A DNA stretch of 64,000 bases from assembly GCF_900112755.1 (NCBI RefSeq), contig NZ_FOMW01000010.1, forward strand, positions 62,001 through 126,000, written 5' to 3'. Below the pieces are notes generated by a model. It was given only the letters and a program-made list of their open reading frames with translations. It was not told the DNA's origin and made no database searches. The position numbers and the translations under genes were made by a program. Source of the stretch: Sulfitobacter brevis. GTDB taxonomy: Bacteria; Pseudomonadota; Alphaproteobacteria; Rhodobacterales; Rhodobacteraceae. Every line of letters begins with the position of its first letter. The stretch's first letter is position 1. Shown piece after piece: positions 52,557 through 61,639 of this stretch.

Positions 52557-54155
52557 TCAGTTTCCCTTAGCCGTCTGCAAAGCTGCGCTGATCGCGGCGC
52601 GGTCAGGCGCGGTGAAGGCGGCGCAAATATGGCCGTCTGGTCGCAGCAGATAGATGTGGTCACTGCCATAGCGGGCCTTGGCGTGGCCGTCGCGGTCGAT
52701 AAAGCAGGTGTAGGCGCGGTCATGGCTGTCGATGCCGACGCACCGCACCCCGTCGATGTCCGGCAACTCGGTGCCGCCGAACCCTATCAAAGTGAAATCG
52801 CCTTGTGCTTGGCCAATCAGCCAAGTGTCACCCTGCGGACCTGTCAAAGGCGCATCTTGCGCAGCACTTCCTGGGCGCAGCGGGGCGTCGCCAGCGGTTT
52901 GGAGAGACGTCTCTGCGAGGGAGCAGGGTTGCGACAAACGGCCAGAGTTGATGAGGCGGCGAGCAAAGCCGTGATCGCGGGCCAGATGCAGCACCTCGTT
53001 GCGAAACAGCGCCTCGATCGCGGTTTTCGGCGTCATGAAATTGGTGGCACGGGAGGAATTGAGGATGTTTTCGCGCGACCCGTGCTGGCGCTCTTCGTCG
53101 TAGGTTTCGATCAGGCGGGCGGGGGCGTCGCCTTTCAGCACAGCGGCAAGCTTCCAGCCGAGGTTGTCGACATCCTGAATGCCGCCGTTGCCGCCGCGCG
53201 CGCCAAACGGGCTGACCACATGGCCGCTGTCGCCAACAAAGAGGACGCGGTTGTGCACAAAGCTTTCCAGCTTAGCACAGCGGAACTTATAGACGCTCAT
53301 CCAGTCAATCCGGAACGGCGCGTCGCCAACGATGGCACGCAGGCGCGGCAGCACCTTCTCTTCGGTCGCCTCCGATTTGGGATCGGTCTCCGGTCCTAGT
53401 TGCAGGTCGATCCGGTAGATATTGTCGGGTTGTTTGTGCAACAGCGCCGACTGGCCGGAGTGGAAGGGCGGCGCGAACCAGAACCAGCGTTCGGGGGTGT
53501 CGGTGCCGAAGGGCGAGGTCTCCATCTCGACGTCAACGATCAGGAAATGCTCCTCGAAGGTTTGGCCTTCGAAGGGCAGGGCCATGCGCTTGCGCGTCGG
53601 ACTCGCGGCACCGTCACAGGCGATGTACCAGTCTGCTTGGAGGGTATAGTTACCGTCGGGCGTTTCCACGGTCAGGCTGACATGGTCGCCGTGATCGGCA
53701 TGCCCCGTCACCTTGTTGAGAAAGCGCAGGTCGATCAGATCAGGGAGGTCTAGGGCCCGCTCAACAAGATACTGCTCGACGTAGTATTGCTGTAGATTGA
53801 TGAAGGCGGGGTATTTGTGACCGGGTTCGGGCAACAGATCGAAGTTATACACTTCGTCCTTGCCAAAGAAATTGCGCCCGACTTTCCAAGTAACGCCCTT
53901 TTCCAGCATCCGCTCACCGATACCGAGACGGTCGAAAATCTCTAGCGTGCGTTTGGCCCAGCAGATCGCGCGTGAGCCGACCGAGACGACGTTGTTGTCG
54001 TCTAGCACCACCGAACGCACACCTTGCAGTGCCAGATCAACCGCCATTGCCAGACCGATCGGGCCCGCGCCGACGATCACCACCGGATGCCGCGGCTCGG
54101 GCGCTGTCAGGCCAGCGGGGGCGGTATAGGGGAAGGGGGTGTAATCATAGGCCAT
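52557..54155 (-). CDS. FAD-dependent aromatic-ring monooxygenase (MhpA-like)
   Basis: A 532-residue class A flavoprotein hydroxylase. The dinucleotide fold PVVIVGAGPIGLAMAVDLAL (about 24-43), the DG motif WYIACDGAASPTRKRM and the second FAD motif FVGDSGHVVSPFGARGGNGG (about 305) are present, with a thioredoxin-like C-terminal region (about 400-532). Relatives hydroxylate phenols such as 3-(3-hydroxyphenyl)propionate. In a homogentisate operon, hydroxylation of a hydroxyphenylacetate-type acid to homogentisate is a reasonable guess, not a demonstrated role. Confidence 0.88.
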   Translation of the reverse strand: MAYDYTPFPYTAPAGLTAPEPRHPVVIVGAGPIGLAMAVDLALQGVRSVVLDDNNVVSVGSRAICWAKRTLEIFDRLGIGERMLEKGVTWKVGRNFFGKDEVYNFDLLPEPGHKYPAFINLQQYYVEQYLVERALDLPDLIDLRFLNKVTGHADHGDHVSLTVETPDGNYTLQADWYIACDGAASPTRKRMALPFEGQTFEEHFLIVDVEMETSPFGTDTPERWFWFAPPFHSGQSALLHKQPDNIYRIDLQLGPETDPKSEATEEKVLPRLRAIVGDAPFRIDWMSVYKFRCAKLESFVHNRVLFVGDSGHVVSPFGARGGNGGIQDVDNLGWKLAAVLKGDAPARLIETYDEERQHGSRENILNSSRATNFMTPKTAIEALFRNEVLHLARDHGFARRLINSGRLSQPCSLAETSLQTAGDAPLRPGSAAQDAPLTGPQGDTWLIGQAQGDFTLIGFGGTELPDIDGVRCVGIDSHDRAYTCFIDRDGHAKARYGSDHIYLLRPDGHICAAFTAPDRAAISAALQTAKGN

Positions 54156-54248
54156 GGGCTGCTCCGGCGGGGGTCAGATCGGCAGAATGGTGGATAGGTA
54201 GGGGGTTACGGTGCGGCGTATTAGATCAGCCGCACCGTCGGTTTTGCT

Positions 54249-55199
54249 TTACGACTGCAGCGCTTCCCACATTGCGATGTCGCGCTCGGCGGTCCAGATG
54301 CGCGGGGTGTCGATGCCGCGGGCTTCGTCATAGGCGCGGGCGACGTTGAAGGGCAGGCAGTGCTCGTAGATTGCGTAGTCGGCGAACTTGGGGTCGCAGG
54401 CAGCACGCACGGCGTCCCATGCTTCTTTCAGCGATCCGCCACGGGCCGCGACGCGCGCCGCGGGCGCATAGGTGCTATCGACGAAATCACGGGTGCTTTC
54501 GATGGCGCGGGCCACGGCATCCTTGCCGATCAGCGCACCACCACGGCCGGGTGCGATGGCATCGACATCAAAGAAGGCGATATTGTCGAGCGTATCGCCC
54601 CAATCGTTGAAATGCCCGTCACCGCAATAGCAGGCGGAGTGGTCTTCGACGATGTCGCCGGTGAACATGACGTTTTCATCCGGCACATGAATCACGATAT
54701 CCCCTGCGGTATGGGCGCGGCCCAGTTGCATCAGATCAACGCGGCGGTTGCCGAGGTAAACGGTCATGCTGTCGCTGAAGGTGGTGGTGGGCCAAGTCAG
54801 GCCGGGGATGCTTTCATGTCCTTCGAACAGGCGCGGGAATCGCTGGAATTCACTATCCCAGTCTTCTTGTCCGCGCTCCACAACCATGGCGCGGGCGGTG
54901 TCGGACATGATGATCTGGTCGGCACCGTAGGCCGAGGCACCCAGCACGCGCACGGCGTGATAATGGGTCAGCACGACATGGCTGATCGGTTTGTCGGTAA
55001 CGGAGCGGACGCGTTCGATGACCTTATTGGCCAAGCGCGGGGTAGCCTGTGCCTCGATGATCATCACGCTTTCGTCGCCGATGATGATGCCGGAGTTCGG
55101 ATCGCCCTCGGCGGTGAAAGCGTAGAGGTCACGACCGACCTCGTCGAAGGTGATCTTTTTCTCGGTCATGTCGCCTTGTGATGCGAATTTCTTGGCCAT
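54249..55199 (-). CDS. Metallo-beta-lactamase-fold protein with altered metal motif
   Basis: A 316-residue MBL-fold protein. The fold is recognisable in GIIIGDESVMIIEAQATPRL, ISHVVLTHYHAVRVLGASAY and LGRAHTAGDIVIHVPDENVM with FTGDIVED. The canonical HxHxDH reads HYHAVR, so the Asp-His pair that binds the second metal is replaced by Val-Arg, while the later His and Asp are kept. It may use one metal or another chemistry. It lies 68 bases after fahA in the same operon. Its role in homogentisate use is unknown. Confidence 0.85.
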   Translation of the reverse strand: MAKKFASQGDMTEKKITFDEVGRDLYAFTAEGDPNSGIIIGDESVMIIEAQATPRLANKVIERVRSVTDKPISHVVLTHYHAVRVLGASAYGADQIIMSDTARAMVVERGQEDWDSEFQRFPRLFEGHESIPGLTWPTTTFSDSMTVYLGNRRVDLMQLGRAHTAGDIVIHVPDENVMFTGDIVEDHSACYCGDGHFNDWGDTLDNIAFFDVDAIAPGRGGALIGKDAVARAIESTRDFVDSTYAPAARVAARGGSLKEAWDAVRAACDPKFADYAIYEHCLPFNVARAYDEARGIDTPRIWTAERDIAMWEALQS

Positions 55200-55267
55200 G
55201 CAGTTTCCTTAGAAGTGGTGGCGCCTTTGGGGGGGCGCCGGATTTGAGTTTATTTGCCAAATGAAGA

Positions 55268-56521
55268 TCAGGGGAAGCGCTTGGCGGGCAAGATGCGGCC
55301 TTCGCAGGCACCAAAGCCAATGCGGAAACCTTCGCCTTGCGCGTGGCCCGTGAGGATCATGTTGTCGCCGTCCTCGATGAAGCTGCGGGTGCTGCCGTCT
55401 GCGAGGGTGATCGGCTCTTTGCCGCCCCAGCTGAGTTCGAGCAGACTGCCGCGTTCGGATTTTCCGGGGCCGGAGATAGTGCCGGAGCCGAGCAGATCGC
55501 CTGCGTTCATTGCGCAGCCGGAGGAGGCGTGGTGGGTGAGTTGTTGGGCGGCGGAGTAATACATCTGGTTGTAATTGGTGCGGGCGAGAACTTCTTGTTT
55601 GCCGCCTTCGGGTTCGATGATTACCGACAGGTCGATGTTGTAGAGCATCGGGCCCGGCTCCTGTAGGTAAGGCAGCAGTTCCTTTTCACGCTCAGGCGTG
55701 GAGGTGCGGAACGGCTCAAGTGCGGCGCGGGTCACGATCCACGGGCTGATCGACGTGGCGAAAGCCTTGGCTTGGAACGGGCCGAGGGGCTGGTATTCCC
55801 ACGCCTGAATGTCGCGGGCCGACCAGTCGTTGAGAAGTACATAGCCAAAGATCATCTCGTCGGCTTCTGCCACGGAGACGGTTTGGCCCATATCGGTCGA
55901 GGTGCCGACGATCGCGCCCATCTCAAGCTCGATATCGAGCCGCTTGCAGGGGCCAAAGCTGGGCGTGTCAGCATCGGGGGCTTTGAGCTGGCCATTGGGA
56001 CGGTGGATGTCGGTGCCCGAGACCACAACCGTGGAGGCGCGGCCGTTATAGCCGATGGGGATGTGCAGCCAGTTTGGTGGCAGCGCGTTTTCAGCGCCAC
56101 GGAACATGGTGCCAACGTTGGTGGCGTGATGCTTACCTGCGTAAAAGTCGGTGTATTCGGAGACAACCATCGGCATGTGCAGCAGCACATCAGCCATTGG
56201 CACCAGATGTGGCGCGACGCTGGCCTGTTCTGGGGCATCGGCGCTGAGCAATTCGATCAGCCGGGCGCGCAGGGCTTCCCAAGCGTCGACGCCAAGCTCC
56301 ATCACGTCGTTCCAATAGGGCACGTCAAACACAGGCTCTTCGGAAAGTTCGATCAGCCCTGCTTCTTCTAGAGCCGCCATATCGAGGATCTGGTCGCCAA
56401 TCGCCACGCCGCAGCGCGGCTCCAGCGCGTTGGTGGAGAACACGCCGTAAGGCAGGTTGTTAAGCGGGAAATCGGTGTCGGCGGAATTGGCGCTTTCCAC
56501 CCAAGAGGTCATCAAAGTCAT
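55268..56521 (-). CDS. fahA: Fumarylacetoacetase
   Basis: Cleaves fumarylacetoacetate to fumarate and acetoacetate, the last step of tyrosine/homogentisate catabolism. The 417 residues have the N-terminal SH3-like domain (FPLNNLPYGVFSTNALEPRC) and the catalytic domain with the metal site and catalytic His in YTDFYAGKHHATNVGTMFRG (about 120-140), LDIELEMGAIVGT, and the NDWSARDIQAWEY stretch. hmgA ends 62 bases upstream. Confidence 0.97.
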   Translation of the reverse strand: MTLMTSWVESANSADTDFPLNNLPYGVFSTNALEPRCGVAIGDQILDMAALEEAGLIELSEEPVFDVPYWNDVMELGVDAWEALRARLIELLSADAPEQASVAPHLVPMADVLLHMPMVVSEYTDFYAGKHHATNVGTMFRGAENALPPNWLHIPIGYNGRASTVVVSGTDIHRPNGQLKAPDADTPSFGPCKRLDIELEMGAIVGTSTDMGQTVSVAEADEMIFGYVLLNDWSARDIQAWEYQPLGPFQAKAFATSISPWIVTRAALEPFRTSTPEREKELLPYLQEPGPMLYNIDLSVIIEPEGGKQEVLARTNYNQMYYSAAQQLTHHASSGCAMNAGDLLGSGTISGPGKSERGSLLELSWGGKEPITLADGSTRSFIEDGDNMILTGHAQGEGFRIGFGACEGRILPAKRFP

Positions 56522-56583
56522 CAGCTATCCTTTTTTGCCGCAAGATATCTCACCGGACGTAGGCCCGATGCTGGCGGCGTCAT

Positions 56584-57945
56584 TCATTTTTTGCCGGGGG
56601 TGCCGTCGAACTTCTTTTCGAGGCTCTGCCAGCAATCGATGTAATCGTCCTGCAGCGGCGCTTCCTTGGCGGCGAATTCGGTCAGGTGCTGCGGGAAACG
56701 CGTCTCAAACATGAAGGACATGGTGTTGTCCAGTTTTTGCGCGGTGAGCTCGGCGTTGGAGGCCCCCTCAAACGCGTTCTTATCTGGCCCGTGCGGCAGC
56801 ATCATATTGTGCAGGGACATGCCACCGGGGATAAAGCCCTTTGGCTTGGCGTCATACTGGCCGTAGATATTGCCCATCAGCTCGGACATGACGTTCTTGT
56901 GGTACCACGGCGGGCGAAAGGTGTTTTCGGCCACCATCCAGCGTTCGCGGAACAGCACAAAATCGATGTTCGCGGTGCCCTCAACGCCCGAAGGCGCGGT
57001 CAGCACAGTGAAGATCGACGGGTCGGGATGATCGAAAAGCACCGCGCCGACAGGGCAATAGGTAGTCAGGTCGTATTTCACCGGACAGTAGTTGCCGTGC
57101 CACGCCACCACATCCAGCGGCGAGTGGCCGATGCGGGTCTCATGAAACTGACCGCACCATTTGATCGTGACGGTGGAGGGGGTTTCGCGGTCTTCAAAGG
57201 CGGCGACGGGGGTTTTGAAGTCCCGGCGGTTGGCCATGCAATTTGCACCGATGGGACCGCGCGCGGGGAGTTCGAATTTCTGCCCGTAGTTTTCGCAGAC
57301 AAAGCCCCGCGCCGGCCCCTCAAGCACTTCGACACGGTAGACCAGACCACGCGGGATGATGGCGATTTCCTGCGGGGCGAGGTTTATCACGCCCAGTTCG
57401 GTACAAAACCGCAGCCGGCCTTCTTGCGGCACGATCAGCATTTCGCTGTCGGCGGAGTAGAAATAGCTGTCCACCATGCTGTCGGTGACAAGGTAGATAT
57501 GGCTCGCCATGCCGATTTGGGTGTTCACATCGCCTGCTGTGGTCATGGTGCGCATGCCGGTGAGCCATGTCATCTTCTGCTCGGAATGCGGTATCGGATC
57601 CCAGCGGTACTGGCCGAGGCTGGTCACATCCTGCGGGATATGCGGCGCGGTTTTCCAATAGGGCAGGGTGATCTTTTCATAGCGGTGCGAATGTTTCACC
57701 GACGGGCGAATGCGGTAGCACCATGTCCGCTCGTTCTGGTGGCTGGGTGCGGTAAAGGCGGTGCCGGATAGCTGTTCACCGTAAAGGCCGTAGTTGCACT
57801 TTTGCGGAGAGTTCATGCCCTGCGGCAGCGCACCGTCCAGTGCTTCGGTTTCAAAGTCATTGCCGAAACCGGGCATATAGCCGTGGTGTGTGCCCATCGG
57901 CGTCGCTGCCGTGGTCATGTCGTTTGGCGTGGTCTGGCGGTTCAT
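56584..57945 (-). CDS. hmgA: Homogentisate 1,2-dioxygenase
   Basis: Opens the ring of homogentisate to 4-maleylacetoacetate with O2 and Fe(II). The 453-residue length is standard. It starts with the family pattern [20 protein letters not shown], and has [28 protein letters not shown], and the iron-ligand region [15 protein letters not shown] with [20 protein letters not shown]. The ATG at 57945 has AAGGGGG seven bases upstream; an earlier ATG at 57975 lacks one. It is divergent from a MarR-type regulator. Confidence 0.97.
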   Translation of the reverse strand: MNRQTTPNDMTTAATPMGTHHGYMPGFGNDFETEALDGALPQGMNSPQKCNYGLYGEQLSGTAFTAPSHQNERTWCYRIRPSVKHSHRYEKITLPYWKTAPHIPQDVTSLGQYRWDPIPHSEQKMTWLTGMRTMTTAGDVNTQIGMASHIYLVTDSMVDSYFYSADSEMLIVPQEGRLRFCTELGVINLAPQEIAIIPRGLVYRVEVLEGPARGFVCENYGQKFELPARGPIGANCMANRRDFKTPVAAFEDRETPSTVTIKWCGQFHETRIGHSPLDVVAWHGNYCPVKYDLTTYCPVGAVLFDHPDPSIFTVLTAPSGVEGTANIDFVLFRERWMVAENTFRPPWYHKNVMSELMGNIYGQYDAKPKGFIPGGMSLHNMMLPHGPDKNAFEGASNAELTAQKLDNTMSFMFETRFPQHLTEFAAKEAPLQDDYIDCWQSLEKKFDGTPGKK

Positions 57946-57981
57946 GACAGTGCCCCCTTGATAAATCTGTTGCATCTGTAA

Positions 57982-57999
57982 TAGTTGATTTTGTAACTA
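57982..57999. promoter_or_regulatory. Probable MarR operator between hmgA and its regulator
   Basis: In the 69-base divergent gap the dyad TAGTT-N8-AACTA (57982-57999) lies in an AT-rich stretch that also overlaps the likely promoters of both genes. A second shorter dyad, TTGT-N5-ACAA, overlaps its right arm. Function is inferred from symmetry and position. Confidence 0.45.
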
Positions 58000-58014
58000 A
58001 CAAGCGGTCCGGTG

Positions 58015-58464
58015 ATGAAAGACGATAAATTCGAGCTTGCTCTGTTTCTGCCGTATCTGCTGGCGCAGGCCGCCGAAAACAGCAGTCTCGCGTTTCAGCA
58101 GGTCTATAAAGACCGCTATGGTATGCTGCGCACCGATTGGCGTGTGCTGTTCCATCTGGGGCTGTACGGGCGGCTGACTGCGAGCGAGATCGGAGTGCGG
58201 GCCAAGACCCACAAGACCAAAATCAGCCGCGCGGTGCAGCGCCTGACCGAGCGGCGTTTCGTGGAGCGGGCCCGCGATGAACAAGATCGCCGGGTCGAGC
58301 ATTTGACGCTGACGCCGCAGGGGCTGGCCGCCTACGCCGATCTGCGCGAGGTGGCGCGGCGCTATGAAGCGGCGCTGACCGACGGGCTGACAGAGCAAGA
58401 AGCCGCAGGGCTGCGCTCGGCTCTGACAAAGCTCGCCAAGGCAGAACCGCAGCGCTTTACTTAG
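58015..58464 (+). CDS. MarR family regulator, divergent from hmgA
   Basis: A 149-residue winged-helix regulator. Visible are LPYLLAQAAENSSLAFQQVY (dimerisation helix), LTASEIGVRAKTHKTKISRA (recognition helix, about 57-77) and the wing RARDEQDRRVEHLTLTPQG (about 88-106). Its place, 69 bases from hmgA on the other strand, suggests it represses the homogentisate operon, as HmgR-type proteins do elsewhere with other folds. I use the ATG at 58015; GTG at 58012 would add one residue. Confidence 0.92.
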   Translation: MKDDKFELALFLPYLLAQAAENSSLAFQQVYKDRYGMLRTDWRVLFHLGLYGRLTASEIGVRAKTHKTKISRAVQRLTERRFVERARDEQDRRVEHLTLTPQGLAAYADLREVARRYEAALTDGLTEQEAAGLRSALTKLAKAEPQRFT

Positions 58465-58491
58465 CGTCAAAAGCACGTCACCGATGGCGAC

Positions 58492-59370
58492 ATGACCGAT
58501 CAAGCCAAGGGCCTTCTCATCACATTTTTCGGGGTGCTGTTCGTGGTGCCCGATGCGCTTTTCGTCCGGTTGATCGACGCGGCACCGCTGACGATCGCTT
58601 TCTGGCGGATCACATTGGTCGGCGCGGTCATCGGGCTGGGCGTTCTGGCGACGGGCGGCGTGGCACCGTTTCGCGCCGTGGCGCAGGCGGGGCGTTACGG
58701 CGTTGTTTATGTGCTGGGGGTCGGAGCCAGCGGCGTGCTGTTTGTGATTGCGGTTAGCCTGACCTCGGTTGCCAATGTAGTGTTCATCATCGCCTCGCTG
58801 CCGGTATTCGCCAGCATCTACAGCCGAATTTTTCTGTCGGAGCCGTTTTCTGCGCGGACATTGCTCACCATGGCGGCGGTTTTGCCGGGGCTCGCGGTGA
58901 TCGCTTATGGGTCTGGCGAAACCCAAGGCGCGACATTGGCGGGGGACTTGCTGGCGTTGGGGGTGTCAGCGGCCTTTGCTGCCGCACTCACGGCAGCGCG
59001 GCGGGTGCGCGGCATCTCAATGGTACCGGGGGTGGCGGTTGGCTATTTGCTGGCGGGGCTCGTGATCTTACCATGGGCGGCACCCTTGAGCATGCCGCTG
59101 TCGCAAATGCCGCTGGTGGCGCTGCACGTCGGGTTTATCGTTGGCAGTTCGGTGCTGTTGGCCTTGGGGCCGCGCTATATCACCTCGGCAGAGGTCGGGC
59201 TGCTGGTGTTGCTGGAATCAGCCCTCGCGCCGCTGTTGGCGTGGATGGTGGTCGGCGAAGACCCCGGCCCCTATGCCCTCTTCGGCGGCGCGATTGTGAT
59301 CGGATCGCTATTGGTATCGAACCTTTGGGTATTGGTCCGGCGGTCGCGCCGCCGAACCGCCGCGCCTTAA
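58492..59370 (+). CDS. DMT/EamA family transporter
   Basis: A 292-residue inner-membrane exporter of the drug/metabolite family with ten hydrophobic segments arranged as two EamA repeats (first repeat begins GLLITFFGVLFVVPDALFVR; repeat 2 begins around GDLLALGVSAAFAAALTAAR). The end of the second repeat has LESALAPLLAWMVVGEDPGP, a typical EamA signature. It begins 27 bases after the MarR gene; the substrate is unknown. Its stop overlaps the mipZ stop tail to tail by four bases. Confidence 0.9.
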   Translation: MTDQAKGLLITFFGVLFVVPDALFVRLIDAAPLTIAFWRITLVGAVIGLGVLATGGVAPFRAVAQAGRYGVVYVLGVGASGVLFVIAVSLTSVANVVFIIASLPVFASIYSRIFLSEPFSARTLLTMAAVLPGLAVIAYGSGETQGATLAGDLLALGVSAAFAAALTAARRVRGISMVPGVAVGYLLAGLVILPWAAPLSMPLSQMPLVALHVGFIVGSSVLLALGPRYITSAEVGLLVLLESALAPLLAWMVVGEDPGPYALFGGAIVIGSLLVSNLWVLVRRSRRRTAAP

Positions 59371-60176
59371 AAGTTCGCCGTCACGCCCGGCAAGTTCAAC
59401 GATTTAATCAGGTCGCGCAGTTCCTGACGGGCCGCGACATTCGAGATATTGAGTTGCTTGACGCCGATGTCTTTGAGATCAAGCAGCGTCAGCCCGCGCG
59501 GGAAGAGTTCGCGGAAAATGACCCGCTCGTTAAAACCCGGTGCGATGCGAAAACCAATACGCTTGCTGAGGTTATGGATCGCGCGTTCCATCTTTTCTTT
59601 GTTGACCATGCGCTGGGCACCCATGCGGTTGCGCACCACCACCCAGTCAATCGGCGACAGACCCGCTTGCGCACGCAATTGCCGCGCGTTCCAGACCATC
59701 TCGGAATAGACCGACGGGCCGGTGATTTTGTCACCGCTTGCGTCGGTATGGGCGAGCAGGTCGAAATCAATAAAGCTGTCATTCAGCGGTGTGATCAGCG
59801 TATCGGCCAGCGAATGCGCAACTTGGCTCAGGCGGGTATGCGAACCCGGGCAGTCGATCAGGATGAAATCGCTGTCAGGCTCGAGCGAAGCCACAGCGGC
59901 GCTGAGCCGGTGGTCATATATATTCTCGCCTGCGCGCAGCGTGCCGGCTTCGACCTCGGGCAATTCGCAAAGCTCGGGGCTGGCAAGCTCCAGCCCTGCC
60001 TTGGCCAGAAACGATCTGCGGTTTTCGACATAGCGGCCAAACGTCCGTTGGCGCAGATCAAGGTCAAGCCCGCTGACCTTGTGGCCCATGCGTGCCAATG
60101 CGGTCGCCACGTGCATCGACACAGTCGATTTGCCCGCGCCGCCTTTCTCGTTTCCCACAACGATGATGTGCGCCAT
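59367..60176 (-). CDS. mipZ: Division-plane positioning ATPase MipZ
   Basis: A 269-residue ParA/MinD-type ATPase that forms a gradient from ParB at the poles and inhibits FtsZ polymerisation, so that division occurs at midcell. The deviant Walker A is IIVVGNEKGGAGKSTVSMHV (about 3-22), Walker A' is GLDLDLRQRTFGRY and Walker B is FILIDCPGSHTRL, whose continuation is characteristic of MipZ. The ATG at 60176 is chosen since AHIIVVGNEKGG is the family start. No parB is nearby. Confidence 0.95.
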   Translation of the reverse strand: MAHIIVVGNEKGGAGKSTVSMHVATALARMGHKVSGLDLDLRQRTFGRYVENRRSFLAKAGLELASPELCELPEVEAGTLRAGENIYDHRLSAAVASLEPDSDFILIDCPGSHTRLSQVAHSLADTLITPLNDSFIDFDLLAHTDASGDKITGPSVYSEMVWNARQLRAQAGLSPIDWVVVRNRMGAQRMVNKEKMERAIHNLSKRIGFRIAPGFNERVIFRELFPRGLTLLDLKDIGVKQLNISNVAARQELRDLIKSLNLPGVTANF

Positions 60177-60383
60177 GAATGCTGTCCCTTCGTTCCCTGC
60201 CGTTGTGCAGGATATTGTTGCAGACACTATATTTGGGGTTGCCGCGTTTGGGAAGCCACTGTGGATGACGCGCGGGGCGATGCGGGAATTTTGTCGCGGT
60301 CGCAGGGGGCGGTGCGGGTGCGCGGGGCATTCAATCCTGCGATGTGGCTGCGTCACGGCAACCAAGCCAAGCTATTTGCGGGA

Positions 60384-60415
60384 CAAAAAAGGCGCCGCCC
60401 GAGGGCAGCGCCTTT
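60384..60415 (-). terminator. Intrinsic terminator of rplS-rpmE
   Basis: On the minus strand AAAGGCGC (60408-60415) pairs with GCGCCTTT (60388-60395), extended by GCCC/GGGC in the inner part, and is followed by a T-run. It lies 24 bases after the rpmE stop codon. Confidence 0.85.
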
Positions 60416-60438
60416 GATCGTTTCCACGGGTAAGGGCT

Positions 60439-60660
60439 TTAGAAGCCGAGACCTGCGTACTTGTTCTTGAACTTCGACACGCGGCCGCCGGTGTCCATCA
60501 AACGGCTGGTGCCGCCGGTCCACGCGGGGTGTACGGAAGGGTCGATGTCGAGCGACAGCTGGTCGCCCTCTTTGCCCCATGTCGATTTCATTTCCAGGAT
60601 CGTGCCGTCGGTCATTTTGACGTTGATCATGTGGTATTCTGGATGTGTATCGGTTTTCAT
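60439..60660 (-). CDS. rpmE: 50S ribosomal protein L31, cysteine-free
   Basis: A 73-residue ribosomal protein ([20 protein letters not shown], then [20 protein letters not shown] and the C-terminal [10 protein letters not shown]). It keeps the L31 pattern around HPAWTG and [10 protein letters not shown] but has no cysteine, so it is the zinc-independent kind, as in other alphaproteobacteria. It starts five bases after rplS. Confidence 0.95.
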   Translation of the reverse strand: MKTDTHPEYHMINVKMTDGTILEMKSTWGKEGDQLSLDIDPSVHPAWTGGTSRLMDTGGRVSKFKNKYAGLGF

Positions 60661-60665
60661 CGATC

Positions 60666-61058
60666 TTATCCTTCTGCGTTCGCGCCCGACTTGGGCTTTT
60701 TGTAATGGGCGTTTTCGACGATACGTGCGGATTTACCACGGCGCGCGCGCAGATAGTAAAGCTTGGCGCGACGGACGCGGCCACGACGGATAACTTCAAT
60801 GGTGTCGATGTTGGTCGAGTGCAGTGGGAAAACCCGCTCGACGCCTTCGCCGAAGCTGATCTTACGCACGGTGAACGAACCGGCAATGCCGTGGCCGTTG
60901 TTGCGTGCGATGCAAACGCCTTCGTAGTTCTGGACGCGGGTGCGGGTACCTTCGGTGACTTTAAAGCCTACGCGGATGGTATCGCCAGCGCGAAAGTCGG
61001 GAATGGTTTTTCCCAGTTCGGCGATTTGTTCCGCCTCAATCTCTGCGATCAGGTTCAT
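60666..61058 (-). CDS. rplS: 50S ribosomal protein L19
   Basis: A 130-residue large-subunit protein at the 30S-50S interface. L19 marks are [20 protein letters not shown] (about 17-36), [20 protein letters not shown] and the C-terminal [30 protein letters not shown] precedes the ATG. It is followed by rpmE and by a strong terminator; the two genes form one operon. Confidence 0.97.
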   Translation of the reverse strand: MNLIAEIEAEQIAELGKTIPDFRAGDTIRVGFKVTEGTRTRVQNYEGVCIARNNGHGIAGSFTVRKISFGEGVERVFPLHSTNIDTIEVIRRGRVRRAKLYYLRARRGKSARIVENAHYKKPKSGANAEG

Positions 61059-61294
61059 CTGACCTATCTCCTTTGATGCTCGTGGTGTTCCACGAAGTTA
61101 TTGCGCGATCCAAGAGCTTCGGGGTCTATCGGGTCAGCCGCAGCGGCCCGCCGGAGGTAGCATCGTCATTGCTTTGTAGTGTGTCATGCAAAAGCATAAC
61201 GGCTTGAGACCGCGCAAGGCGATTCCAAGTTGCTGCCGTATAGGCGCGAAGCGCGTGGGGAGCAAGAGGTTTGAAGTGGCCGTGCATTTGAAGA

Positions 61295-61329
61295 CCCCGC
61301 GCCGCCTGCAATATAAGGGCGGCGCGGGG
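61295..61329. terminator. Strong GC hairpin downstream of the DUF1328 gene
   Basis: A perfect 12-bp stem, CCCCGCGCCGCC (61295-61306) and GGCGGCGCGGGG (61318-61329), with an 11-base loop lies 26 bases past the DUF1328 stop on the minus strand. It has no T-run on either side, so it may be a terminator, an mRNA 3' stabiliser, or other structure. The rest of the ~296-base gap up to rplS shows no gene. Confidence 0.55.
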
Positions 61330-61354
61330 GGCATAGGTGGTTAGGTTCGCGCCA

Positions 61355-61516
61355 TCAGGTAATGGCAATGATGCCGAGCACGACCAGCAAGAACAGCACC
61401 AGCACGACGCCGACAAGAACTTTGGCCCCCGTGAGGGCAACACCAGAGATAGCGCCAAACCCCAAAAGCGAGGCGACAGCGGCAACAATAAGCAGGATCA
61501 GAATGAGTTTGAGCAT
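61355..61516 (-). CDS. DUF1328 small membrane protein (YtjA-like)
   Basis: A 53-codon gene on the minus strand: it starts MLKLILILLIVAAVASLLGF, continues GAISGVALTGAKVLVG and ends VVLVLFLLVVLGIIAIT. Two hydrophobic helices joined by the FGxxSG(V)A..A loop are the DUF1328 pattern. The sequence GGAGAACCTCC, with GGAG about 10 bases before the ATG, supports translation. The function of these inner-membrane peptides is not known. trmD lies upstream on the same strand. Confidence 0.9.
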   Translation of the reverse strand: MLKLILILLIVAAVASLLGFGAISGVALTGAKVLVGVVLVLFLLVVLGIIAIT

Positions 61517-61639
61517 GGAGGTTCTCCTGAGACCATTTCTTTCAAACGCAAGGATCAGGCTTTCGGTTCCGATTGGCGGCGTTTGCGGGGGGTTCCGCCC
61601 CCTGACCCTCGAGAGTTTAATCTGCCACGTGAATGGAGA

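Noticed and set aside
59073-60470. A 465-codon plus-strand frame across the mipZ region
   Set aside because: It overlaps the end of the DMT transporter and is antisense to mipZ and part of rpmE; no domain is visible.
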